A DNA stretch of 64,000 bases from Miscanthus floridulus (taxonomy: Eukaryota > Streptophyta > Magnoliopsida > Poales > Poaceae): positions 77,877,260 to 77,941,259 of the forward strand of contig NC_089584.1 in NCBI RefSeq assembly GCF_019320115.1, read 5' to 3'. The notes beneath the pieces were generated by a model. That model was not told the origin of the DNA. It saw only the letters and a list, made by a program, of their open reading frames with translations, and searched no databases. The position numbers and the translations under genes are program-made. This document shows positions 22,681 to 32,317 of the stretch, one piece after another (position 1 is the first letter of the stretch; the number at the start of each line of letters is the position of its first letter).

Positions 22681-25097
22681 ATGGCTCATGTCAAGAATGT
22701 CAGAGGAGGTCCCGGTGATGAGGATCTGAGGCCCTCGCCTTGCCAGCCTATAGATGCAAAAGGCAAGGCGATGAAGAAGCTAGCAACGAGGAAGTGTAAG
22801 TACCCTGATGCAGATATAGTGAGAGCAGCTGCAGTTGCAGAGGCTGCAGAGCGTGTAGAGAGAGGAGGTGCTTAGAGTGGTGTTATTATTGCTGATCAGC
22901 TTTCTCCATCTATGAGGGATGCACTTGAGCAGGTTAAGCGCCGTCATGGTGTTCTAGTTGGGACTATCATAGTTGGAGGACGGCGTATGGCTATTGATGA
23001 GAGTTAGTCTCAGGGAGAGTCACAGCAGCAGCCATAGCCAGTAGAGCAGACTCAGAGGGAGAGCAGGCTGAGGAGACAGAGCAGGCACCTCAGCCATAGC
23101 TTCGCCGCTCTAGTCATACCCGTGCTTCAGTCACACCAAGGTCAGAGACATAGCGGAGGGGTTCTCGTCTGCTGCCTAGACCATAGGGTCCGCCTCTAGT
23201 GACTCATCTAGATTTAAGGGCTGCCATGGCTAAGCAGGTGCAGCAGTTTAGATTTATGGACTTTGAGCAGTGGTTCCCACCGAGGAGGGATGACCAAGTT
23301 TTAGAGGGCTTCTACACACCACTACAAGAAGATTTTTATAATGCATATCTTAACAGTGGGGCTGTATTCAAATCTTAGAGGGTGTGCAACATTGAGTCCA
23401 TTATAGCAGCAGCTGGAGAGCATATTCGCCCTTACTTAGCTTACCTGCCAGGGCTGTTAGATTTACTTGGATGGATAGGCTTATATGTTCCATCTTAGGT
23501 CCGTCAGTTCTATGCTACACTCTGGATTGACCCATAACACAGATTCATTCACTTTGCTTTCAGAGGCAGAGATTACAGGCTGATGAGCTCTAGGGTCAGA
23601 GAGATTCTCATGCTTTAGGAGTAGCCCGTCCGGCTAAATGAGGTTTGCTATGGACAGACAGTGCCTCCTAGATGCCCTCACGGCAGTCTTGTGCCTCTTA
23701 CAGATCTAGTCTGTCATTGCTTCACAGAGCCTTTTGGTGAGGGGTCGAGTAGGACACCTAGTGATCTCACTCCTACTGCTAGAGTGCTTGATGCTATTAT
23801 GAGGAGGACACTGCTTCTGAGGATGGGGTATCGTGAGGGCTTGACTGACATACAACTATGACTACTAAACTCTTTGATGCAGCAGACTATGTTTAGCATT
23901 TGGGATCTCCTTCTATCAGAGATGGAGGATACTATTATAGAGGAGTTCAGGGGTCACAGGCAGCTACCATATGCTCACTGGATTACATTCTTAATCTACC
24001 GGACAGTTACTGTGAGGCCACCTGAGATGCTGGCAGAGTATAGTGGTGCTACTATAGAGTTTCCTGCATACAACATGACTCAAATGATTCATCATAGTGT
24101 AGTGAGGACTCCTAGCTAGCCATGCCATCGTCCAGAGGTGCCAAAGACTACAGCCCAGCAGGATGAGACTATCAGGGGCATAGTAGCTATTAAGGAGGAA
24201 TAGTTAGATGCTTATTAGGAGGGGATGATCGAGAGTGACCGCGATATCCCTTAGATGCCTCCATGACGACATGACCACGAGGCCGGTAGTTCCAGTTCAG
24301 CTCCACCTACACCACAGACAGACCTCGCTCTACTTGCCATACTTGAGCGGATGAGGCAGGATCAGGCTCGCTAGGCTCAGGAGACCACTACTACTTTTAC
24401 ACAGTTCCAGACTAGGCAGGATGAGTTCCAGTGATAGCAGCAGGCAATCCACCAGCAACAGCAGGCTATACAGCAGCAGCAGTAGGCCATGCATTAGTAA
24501 TAGCTTCTCATGCAGCAATAGTTACTTAGGTTTATGTAGAATGTTGTGATAGCTATTGGGGCTCCACCGCCACAGCCTTCGCCCCAGCTTGGTTAGCCTG
24601 CCACCACTTCTATGACTCTAGCTTTATAGCCTAGTGGGCTTCAGAGTCAAGGACCGCTAGTGCCACAGTTTCCTTCACCTACAGAGCAGGTGTTCTAGTG
24701 GTTTGCTTCACCAGTGCCAGCCTCGCAGTTCACTCCTCTTCATACGGGCTTTACTCCGCCTTAGAGTTCGTTAGTGCTCACTCTAGTTTCTAGGAGCCTT
24801 AGTGCTTCATTCAGTGAGTTGACAGGGCAGCCTACTCTGCTAGAGCTACATGTCTCAGGTCCTTCCACAGTTGCACCTATTACCAGGACTACAAAGATGC
24901 TCCCTTTGTCTGTTGCATCATTCGAGCAGGCAGCGCCAGTTATAGATCCGACCCAGACGGCTTCAGCATCGCTTTCAGCTATAGAGGGTCAGACAGCTCA
25001 GAGCTCAAGATCAGATGATGATGGCACATAGTTCCAGCTCACTCCTCGCACCTTAGCGCCTGACTCATCCGCTGCAGCTCTGCCAACCGACCCTTAG
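22681..25097 (+). pseudogene. Extra ORF between pol and 3' LTR (putative plant transposon protein-like), degenerate
   Basis: The ATG at 22681 opens MAHVKNVRGGPGDEDLRP, then a Lys-rich stretch (KKLATRKCKYPDAD) and an Ala/Glu-rich helix. A central region has FRFMDFEQWFPP, EDFYNAYLNSG, LPGLLDLLGWIGLYV and VRQFYATLWI. It continues with LLLRMGYREGLTDIQL and GHRQLPYAHWITF, then a Gln-rich segment near 24380-24520 and a Ser/Thr/Pro-rich tail ending at TAG 25095-25097. The core resembles the plant transposon protein domain (transposase_32-like) common in grass repeats; I know no proven function. More than a dozen in-frame stops are present, nearly all TAG at likely CAG codons, with some TGA at likely CGA. 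In Sireviruses an env-like ORF may occupy this slot, but I see no clear signal peptide or membrane segment. Confidence 0.65.
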
Positions 25098-25114
25098 GTT
25101 TTGGTGTTTGATGC

Positions 25115-25573
25115 CAAAGGGGGAGAGGGATCGAGTATGTTAGACTTAGGGGGAGCGACTTGTCTAGGGGGAGCTTAGTTTATCTATTCTATTTGGTTTT
25201 TATATGTGATACACTATTATGCATTCGTGTGTTTACTTTTATGCATCAAACTATATTTATGTTATAGTGATATCTACGTGATCATGATATTTGACATGTG
25301 TGCTCTCTACTTTGAATCTTTTATATGTTATATCACTTGTGTTATGCTCATTTGCTTTGCTTCTACGTTTAACTCCGATGCAAATGAGCTTTATTACTTG
25401 TACTCATGCTTATTTCATACCTTTGGAGTACATTATGTTGGCTTGGGTTATATAAGCTTGCCTAACTCTTTTGTTCTTATTGACAAAAGCTTATATGATC
25501 CAAGCATGTTAAAAACATAAACTCTTTCACATACTCGAGGTGGTATTGTCATCAATCACAAAAAAGGGGAGAT
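25115..25573 (+). other. Multiple polypurine tracts and 3' untranslated region of element A
   Basis: AAAGGGGGAGAG near 25115, GGGGGAGCG near 25149, GGGGGAGCTT near 25166 and the LTR-adjacent AAAAAGGGGAGAT at 25561. The intervening 25180-25550 is T-rich and open in one frame for about 100 codons, but it shows no recognisable domain. Confidence 0.7.
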
Positions 25574-27006
25574 TAAAAGCATCTAGGCCCCTAGTTGGGT
25601 TTCGGTGATTAATGACAATACGTGATTACTGTGACTAACATGTGTTTTGCAGAAGCAATTAAGTTAGGTCATGGTAATGGAGATCGATTGGACTATCATG
25701 GTGGTCATGCCCCTACAATGAAAATCATTTCAGTTTTCAAAGGATGGACGATAAGGTTAAGGATGGATTAGCTCTAAGTGTCGATTGGAGTTGAAGAGAC
25801 AATTAGAGTAGTTTAGAACTTTGTTTTTTTCCTTTGGCCATACTATTAAGGGGGATATGGATGGGTAGCTTGACCAAGGTGAGTCTAGTGAGTTAGGTGT
25901 GGTGCACACTTGCTAAATCTAGCACTAGGTAGCTCCTAAAAAGCCCTTAGATCCATTGGAGCAAACTTCATTTACGTATGATCAAGAGTTGAAAGTGAAT
26001 GGAGGGTCAAATACTGACCGGACGCTTGCTCTAGGGTGACCGAACGCTGGCGCAGAGTCTGATCAGTTCATTTGATCAAGGTGAAATCGTCTGGTGCGAT
26101 CGGATGCTGAGAGGTGAAGTGACCGGACGCTGAGTCCCAGCGTCCGGTCGACTCCAGTAAGGTTCCAGAGAGGGAAAATTACGGCCGGATGTGTCCGGTC
26201 ACAACTTAAACACTAGAGTTCGGGGAGAACTGATCGGAGCGTCTGGTCACCCCGCAGAGGCACATAACGGTTCGTTTTTTGGCCATGGTTATAAATACTT
26301 CCTCCATTTGTGTGTGGGGGTATTTTTGCTCATTCCAACAGCTGAGAAACACCTTTGAGAGTGTCAAGAAGAGCAAGGTCCTAGTGAGGTGATTGAGATT
26401 TGAGAATCCCAAAGAGAGCCCTCATTAGTGAAAGCAAGAGTAGCAAAGTGTGCATCCACCCTTCTCATTAGGCTTGTCGTGGTCAAGTGAGAGTTCATGC
26501 TTGTTACTCTTGGTGATCGCCATCATCTAGACGGCTTGGTGGTGATTGGGAGCTTGGTGATCATTCGGCGGAGCTTGTGGATGACCCAACTCTAGTTGTG
26601 AATGCTTGTGGGTGATTCACTCTATGGAGGGTCAAAGAATCAACCTGTAGAGAGCACTTGATCCTTGCACGGATCAAGGGGGAGCTACACCCTTGCGCGG
26701 GTGCTCCACCGAGGTCTAATGGGGAGTGGCGACTCTCCGATACCTTGGCAAAACATCGCCGCGTTCCTCTTTCTCTCTTTACTTTGTGCATTTACTTTGA
26801 GCAATTCAATTTTTGTCATTTACATTCATAGAATTGCCATGCTAGAGTAGGATTGGAACATAGGTTGCTAAACTTTTGTGCGGTAGATCAATAGAAACAC
26901 TTTCTAGGCACAAGGGGTTAATTGGGTTAACCGTAAGATTTAATTATTGCAAAGAAATTTTGAATTAGCCCAATTCACCCCCCTCTTGGGCATCTTGATC
27001 CTTTCA
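25574..27006 (+). repeat. 3' LTR of element A, uninterrupted
   Basis: The start has decayed from TGAAAGC to TAAAAGC, and the end is CCTTTCA. It is collinear with 2735-5362 minus its insertion. CCGGACGC-type motifs lie at 26013-26250. A TATA-like TATAAATA at about 26288, in both LTRs, is a candidate promoter. Confidence 0.88.
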
Positions 27007-27480
27007 ATTGGGATGTTGCGGATGTTGTAAAAGTAGATCGGGATGTTGCAAATGTTACAACGGTTGTACACGTATGTTGCAGGCGTCTAAAACCAATGTT
27101 TTATCTGTTTTTTCAGACGTCAAGTGTGTTTATTTGGATGTTGCATATGTTTCACACATATATTTGCGTATGTTTGCAATGGTTTTTAGGTGTTTTACAA
27201 GTGTTTCAGACACATGTTTCAAGTGTTTCATCTGTCTTCAAATGTATGTTGTAAGTGTTGTATCTGGATGTTTCAAAAGTAGATCAGGTGCTGCACCCGC
27301 GTGGGAAGCGGAAGGGGACGCAAGTGGCCCCCGCAACGCGAGCCCCCATGGGTGCGCGAAAAAGCAGGTGACGGGCATGCTAGCATAGGCGCAGAGTGCA
27401 GGCGCACTCGGAAAACGAATCGGCTTGGGTCACGATGCCTTTTGACGGATAGTATCCGACCGGACGTTTGGGCGCCAATA
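27007..27480. repeat. ATGTTGC/GTGTTTCA-type dispersed repeat
   Basis: Short phrases such as GATGTTGC, GTGTTTCA and AAAAGTAGATC recur imperfectly every 20-40 bases over 27007-27290, then the sequence turns GC-rich. Related text stands at the left edge of the window. The type is common in grass DNA transposon ends, but I cannot assign a superfamily. It holds no gene. Confidence 0.5.
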
Positions 27481-27499
27481 GTTCCGAATTGGATATCGA

Positions 27500-27503
<4 letters not shown>

Positions 27504-27559
<56 letters not shown>
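27504..27559. repeat. (TA)n microsatellite, about 28 units
   Basis: An uninterrupted AT/TA run of 56 bp. It is likely length-polymorphic. Confidence 0.97.
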
Positions 27560-27561
<2 letters not shown>

Positions 27562-27775
27562 AAATTTGACTTTCTGGATATAGATAGGGTACGTATACTA
27601 AATCCCATATTCAAATATGGTACATTTATTTCGGATACTGAAGCCCTTTGATTAGTTGGTCGACGTCATATATCTAAATTTGAGTATTCGGATATGGATA
27701 TAGTATGGGTACTAAATCTTCGGATCTGGATTTGATACATTTCTTTCAGATACTGAAGCCCTTCGGTCGATCCGA
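27560..27775. repeat. Two imperfect tandem copies of an about 100-bp AT-rich unit
   Basis: CAAATTTGACTTTCTGGATATAG through ACTGAAGCCCTTTG (27560-27650) is repeated as TAAATTTGAGTATTCGGATATGG through ACTGAAGCCCTTCG (27673-27763). Both are preceded by a GACRTCATATAT phrase. The copies diverge by several substitutions and small indels. Confidence 0.75.
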
Positions 27776-27874
27776 AATACTCATACCGTTGACACTTTTT
27801 GATAGTGTTGGATTGCCCAAGGTTGTATTTCTACACTCCATCCACCCTATCAAGACATTGAAGATCAAATTCTA

Positions 27875-28036
27875 GGCTAAGATATTACACTATAGTGCAT
27901 CCTTATGAGGTTTAGACCTTAGAGCGTGAGATCTTTGAGAGATTAAGTCATGTTGGGCTAAGATATTACACTATAGTGCATCCTTATGAGGTTTAGACCT
28001 TAGAGCGTGAGATCTTTGAGAGATTAGGTCATGTTG
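27875..28036. repeat. 81-bp tandem duplication
   Basis: GGCTAAGATATTACACTATA starts at 27875 and again at 27956. The two 81-bp units differ by one base (GATTAAGTC against GATTAGGTC) and abut without spacer. This is a recent duplication in noncoding DNA. Confidence 0.95.
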
Positions 28037-28242
28037 CCCTGGTATCTTGGCGATCCGAAGCGCTCGAGGTCTTTGTGACCTTCACAAAGACCTTCTGGTG
28101 AAGGCGTGGTCGCCTTTGCGGTGGCGATCCTTCGTCCTTGGTGCGGAGCAACGTTGTGTCGATGTGTGAGTGACCCTTCGCTCTCGTATTTCATCATGTG
28201 TGATTATCGCTGGCATTATCAACCCCTATGTTCAAATCTCGG

Positions 28243-28377
28243 GTCTGACTTTCTCTATATAGATTATGTCTAGACATATAGTACAAATTATGTATCTTAA
28301 AAAGTTATAAAGTTATAGAACAACTTATAATTTGGAATCCTCGCAAAAAAAACTTATAATTCGGATAGGAGAGAGTA
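28243..28377. mobile_element. Stowaway-like MITE remnant
   Basis: ACTTATAATTTGGAA and the end CTTATAATTCGGATAGGAGAG resemble Stowaway right termini, with a typical TCTAGACATA interior phrase. The left terminus is not clear, so it is probably truncated or rearranged. It lies about 200 bp beyond the stop codon of BAHD gene 1. Confidence 0.45.
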
Positions 28378-28577
28378 CAAGTTATAAGATCACTTGTATG
28401 TACTTTTAAGAGATGGGATATTGGTAATCCGCCGGAGATACTTAGCAAGCAAGTTCGCCGGCACGATGCAAGTACCGCCGTTTGCATCCAACAATGCCGT
28501 TGACAATGAGCGTCTGACACCAGTAAAGATGAGGTGCCACACACATGACCACAGCTAAGTCCAACAACAACCATGAT

Positions 28578-29987
28578 CTACGCGAACTTGGCGAGCTCGT
28601 CGGCGAACGCCGCAGCGTGAGGTTCCTCGACGCAGCGGAGCATAAGCCGGATGCCGCGCTTGGGCGCGGGCGGTTTGAGGTAGATCACCGACGCGACGAT
28701 GTTGACGTCGTCGTTGAGCGTGAAGACGTACCCCGGTTCGCCGAAGCCGTAGTCCACCTCGTTGAACCCGACGCGGCTCCAGTCCGACACCGTCACTGTG
28801 CCGTAGTCCAGCGGCACGTTGTAGTGGTCGTCCTTGGCGCCGCCGCGCATCCAGTCCGTGAAGCGCGTGGTGAGCGCCTCCTTGGCCTCCCGCATCACGC
28901 CGACCACCTCCGGGAGCGACGCCTCACGGATCGCCTTGCTGGTCCGGGTGATGCCCACGGGGTACACGCAGTTGCCGTAGTAGCCGTCCACCGACGGCAG
29001 CACGCCGTGGAGGAGGTGCCGCGTGCTGGCGGCGAAGCCGAGCCGGACCTCGGCGTCGTCGGGGAGCGCCATCGCCAGCGCGCGGCACTTGAACACCACC
29101 GCCGTGACAGCGTCGAAGGTGGAGCAGGTCTGCCCCGTCGCGTCCTTGAACTCGTCCTTGATGCGCGCGATGCTCTCCGGCGAGATCTCGACCACCTGGG
29201 TCACGAAGCTGAACGCCGTGAACGACGGCGGGGGGCCGCGCGGCAGCTTAGGCGGGTCCGGGATCGCGTCGCGGTCCCAGACCGGCGCGATCGACGGCGC
29301 CGGCAGCCCCCGCGCCATCTCGCCAGCCGCCTTGAGGAACTGCGCCGCGCCCTGCCCGTCGAACACCAGGTGGCTGAAGCAGATCCCGACCGCGAACCCG
29401 CCGCAGGTGAACTTGGTCACCTGTAGAGCGCAAATTCTCAGCACCTGAAGACGATCTCTCCCTGGATCCGGCTATCGAGCGTATGAATCTTCCTACTACT
29501 TGTCGGATACTCGGATCAGACAAGGGAATCTGGAGGTGATCGATCGAACCTGTGCCATGAGGACGAGGTCCTCGAGCTTCTCCTCGGGGGGAGGGCGCGG
29601 GAGGAGCTCCTCTTTGGGGATGAGCAGGGGGCGCTCGAGGTAGTTCACGTCGGCGAGCGCGCAGCTCGCGGCGGCCTCCACGAACCAGACGCCCTGCCCG
29701 GCGCAGTCCACGACGGGCTCCCCGGGGCTCGCGTCCGCGATGCGGCCGGCCACCGGGTAGTACGGCACCAGCGCCCTCGCGAAGCCGTCGCGCATCGCGG
29801 CCACGGCGGCGTCTTGGTCCCCGCCGGCTCCTGCAGCCGGGGGGAAAACCTGGATGAAGTCCACCGACACGCGGACCGCCGCGGTCTTGTCGATGGAGGA
29901 CAGTGGGAGGGTGCCGCCGGGGGTTGGCCCCGCTGGCGCGACGAGCTCCGGGGCCGATTTCACGACGATGGGGGCGGCGGCAGACAT
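28578..29987 (-). CDS. BAHD acyltransferase 1 (426 aa; two exons: 29987-29550 and 29420-28578)
   Basis: Cytosolic enzyme type that moves an acyl group from acyl-CoA to an alcohol or amine. Exon 1 (146 codons) starts MSAAAPIVVKSAPELV and carries the LPLSSIDKTAAVRV N-terminal BAHD phrase. Exon 2 (280 codons plus TAG) holds the catalytic HXXXDG as HLVFDG (His163, Asp167) and the structural DFGWG box as DYGFG (369-373). The 129-bp intron has GT/AG ends (AACCTG and CTGTAG on the plus strand) in phase 0 after a Gln codon. Length is normal for the family (about 430-460), and no stops or frameshifts are seen. The close paralogue is at 45766-48443. The sequence fits the grass-expanded clade that includes hydroxycinnamoyl transferases acting on cell-wall precursors, but the substrate cannot be read from sequence. 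GC content is much higher than in the surrounding repeats. Confidence 0.93.
29421..29549 (-). other. Intron of BAHD gene 1, 129 bp
   Basis: On the minus strand it begins GTTCGATCG and ends GCTCTACAG. Its position is identical to that of the 1385-bp intron of BAHD gene 2. Splicing here keeps the frame and joins LVLMAQ to VTKFTCGG, exactly as in the paralogue. Confidence 0.92.
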
Positions 29988-30138
29988 GACGGCGTCGGCT
30001 GGTGGAGCGGAGCGGTGGGCACGAGTAGCAGCAAGAAGCGGAGTTGGTGCTTGCGGTGCTCACCAGCTGTAAGACTGTCTCCGAGCATATCAACACCCAG
30101 AATAGACAGCAAGGACCTAAAATTAATCTTCAACAGAG

Positions 30139-30146
30139 TATTTATA
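30139..30146 (-). promoter_or_regulatory. Candidate TATA box of BAHD gene 1
   Basis: TATAAATA on the minus strand, about 150 bp before the ATG at 29987, which leaves room for a leader of about 120 bases. It is the best TATA match between the gene and the MULE edge at 30404. Confidence 0.5.
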
Positions 30147-30403
30147 CGAGAGATCTATTTTGAATTATCTGAGAAGTACAACTCAAATATGAGTACCTCT
30201 CTCCTAGAAATTTATTTGCAGAAATGATTTTCTTTTGGGTCTAGTTATTAAAGAAGATGTCGAATAAGTATTGAACCTTTTGCCTGTAGCGCTACTCAAA
30301 GGACAAATAGGTCTTGTATTTTAGGTGTTGTTGTTGGAGATAGTCTAAGTGGTGCGCAGGTTGTTGTCCGTTGTGGCCTCACTTCAGTCGTTTCTCGTTT
30401 GGC

Positions 30404-30955
30404 CTGAATTTTTTACATTTTAGCTATTTTTTGAAAGTTTCTCACAAATAGATCATTGACGGAAAGAATTTAGAAAATGGACCCTTACCTCGACGCTATT
30501 GGTGTTGGCGCCGAGCTAACATATTTCGGTGCCAGCGTCTCTGACGTCGAGATCCTGAACACAGTAGATGACATACAGTGAGCTCGACGCTAGAGTCAGT
30601 GAGCTCGGCGTCAGTCACTCTGGCACCGAGCTCCCTATCATTTAACATAGACCAACCTTCCGAGCGTTCTTCCTCTTCTTTTTCCTCCCTCTCGGGGTTT
30701 TTTTTTCTCTCCACTTCACCCTATCTCACGAATTGGCATATTGAACCTTGGAAACTTTGATTTGATCCGTAGATCTTTGAGAGCAAGGTATCCTCGCTCC
30801 TCTCCTAGTTTTTTCGCATCGATTCGGTATGTATTAGTCGGATTTTTAAACGTAATAATCATCATTACTTAGGGTTTCATTGTATCCATCAATATATGTA
30901 TTATACAACCGTAGAATGATGCCAAGACGTGAAAATGCTAGCAAACCTAGGCGCA
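30404..30955 (+). repeat. Left terminal inverted repeat of the MULE
   Basis: It is the reverse complement of 44634-45144 with moderate divergence. Recognisable blocks include TTTTTTACATTTTAGC at the tip, AAGTTTCTCACAAATAGA, the repeated GAGCTCGGCG phrases, GATCCGTAGATCTT and TTCGCATCGATTCGG. It is about 40 bp longer than the right copy because of an extra GAGCTCGACGCT segment near 30585-30625. Confidence 0.88.
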
Positions 30956-32317
30956 TGTAGTTATGTTATGGGTTCATTATTGTGCATCAAATAGAAAACC
31001 CTAGGTTTATGGTTTAATGTTAACTGCTTTGGGTTCTTAGAATGAAATTGGTTGTATTGTAGTTATGGTTCTCATTGACATTTATTTGTGATGTTTTGGT
31101 TTATGTTTGTTAAATTACATCTGTTTTGTTAGATGCAAAAAATATTTCGGGAGGAGTTTTGGCGAAAACGTGGTCGTCCTCGAGAATTATACCCCGACGC
31201 GTCTAGCAAAGATGCCTCCATCCCTCCTGACCTCCCTGTCCCTAACTATGACTGTGGTTTCCTGGCTCATGTTTTTCAATCGAAACATTTGGACACAGCG
31301 GTGCGTTGCTTCTACACATGCAGTCGTTTTAATGTAAGAAATTATTTCCACTATCCTTTTTCTTTATTTGTGTAAGTATGCTACTAATATTTTGTTGAAA
31401 TCTTGTTGTGTAGGACCATGAAAGATGCTTTTTCTTTCAGTGGATCGACGGTGCATACAAGTTTGATCCTAGGTATCTTCTTTTCGACGATTGATTTAGA
31501 GGGAGACATCCACGTGAGCACTTCAAGCGGTGGGTTCCACCCCCTAACCCTCCACCAATGATGGCTAAGGAGAAGCACCTAGCCGCAGTTAGACGACTCG
31601 AGGAACCTTCTCTGTGCGATTATAGAGATCGAGCTATGATAAACTCTAAGAATATGTTGGAGTTTGTGTGTCCAAACAAGCATGAAGTAAGTGCAAATGT
31701 ATGTGTTGAAATGTTGAGCTATATGTGTTCATGTACTAATGTCTACTTATTTAGGTGTTTTCAATGGCGAAGTGTCATTTCAAGGAGTGGTTGTATGGTC
31801 CTAAGAACTAATGGCTGAAAGAACCACGAAAGGTTAAGGAAAGGAAGAAAGAAAGGGTAATTTACAAAGCACCTCCTGTCTTATGCGAATGTGATGTTAA
31901 ATCCAACTATGGCCTAGTCCCTTCGAAGCTTGAAATAGGTCATTATTGGGCTATATGGTTGAGTATGATGAGGTTGGTTATTTTTGTGGTAAACATGAAA
32001 TCGTATTTTGTTTCTTTTGCTAAGACATATATGATAGAATTTGCCGTTTGAACAGAGCACTAGGAAATGCAGGTGGAAATGTTATGATGGTCAAGCTAAG
32101 TTCTTAGATGAACTGAAGAAGAGGCAAGTAATTGCACGAAAGAGGAGATATGCACCTGACTACGTCAACCTATTCGTTAAACATCACAAAGAAAAGATGC
32201 GTGAGTTTGCTCGACAGCGCGGTATGTGTAACTCGATCAATGTTGAGCTTAACAAATGGAGATTAGAGAGACGGATGACGTAAGAGGAGGAGAGGGCAAG
32301 GAATGAGGCAAGGGAGG

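Larger units (their letters stand above)
2735..27006 (+). mobile_element. Element A: Sirevirus-like Ty1/copia retrotransposon, nested and decayed
   Basis: The order is LTR (2735-5362), tRNA-Met-type primer site, gag (5416-7815), protease-integrase-RT start (7830-9647), insertion of element B (9648-19823), rest of RT and RNase H (19824-21220), noncoding spacer, extra ORF (22681-25097), multiple polypurine tracts, and 3' LTR (25574-27006). Protease-integrase-RT-RNase H is the Ty1/copia order. Long gag with a Lys/Glu-rich coiled-coil tail, two zinc knuckles, multiple polypurine tracts and an additional 3' ORF point to the Sirevirus lineage. Without the nested 1185 bp, the 5' LTR (about 1443 bp) matches the 1433-bp 3' LTR. 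No target duplication can be assigned, because the left side runs into another copy. Confidence 0.85.

Noticed and set aside
24330..24518. Leu-rich minus-strand frame (and its partner at 1499-1684) that looks like a membrane segment
   Set aside because: It is the complement of the Gln-rich CAG repeat in the extra ORF of element A, not an independent gene.
27301..27651. Frames encoding a Tyr-Ile run across the TA microsatellite
   Set aside because: The run is only the translated dinucleotide repeat. Flanks show no coding bias.
28545..29426. A 293-codon plus-strand reading frame over BAHD gene 1
   Set aside because: It is the antisense shadow of a GC-rich exon. It is full of Arg/Asp/His/Val, has no known domain, and the minus strand has a full conserved enzyme.
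31133..32312. The GRF-finger exons as an intact host gene between the BAHD genes
   Set aside because: They carry several stops, a one-base loss and an 11.6-kb insertion, and lie wholly inside the MULE inverted repeats.
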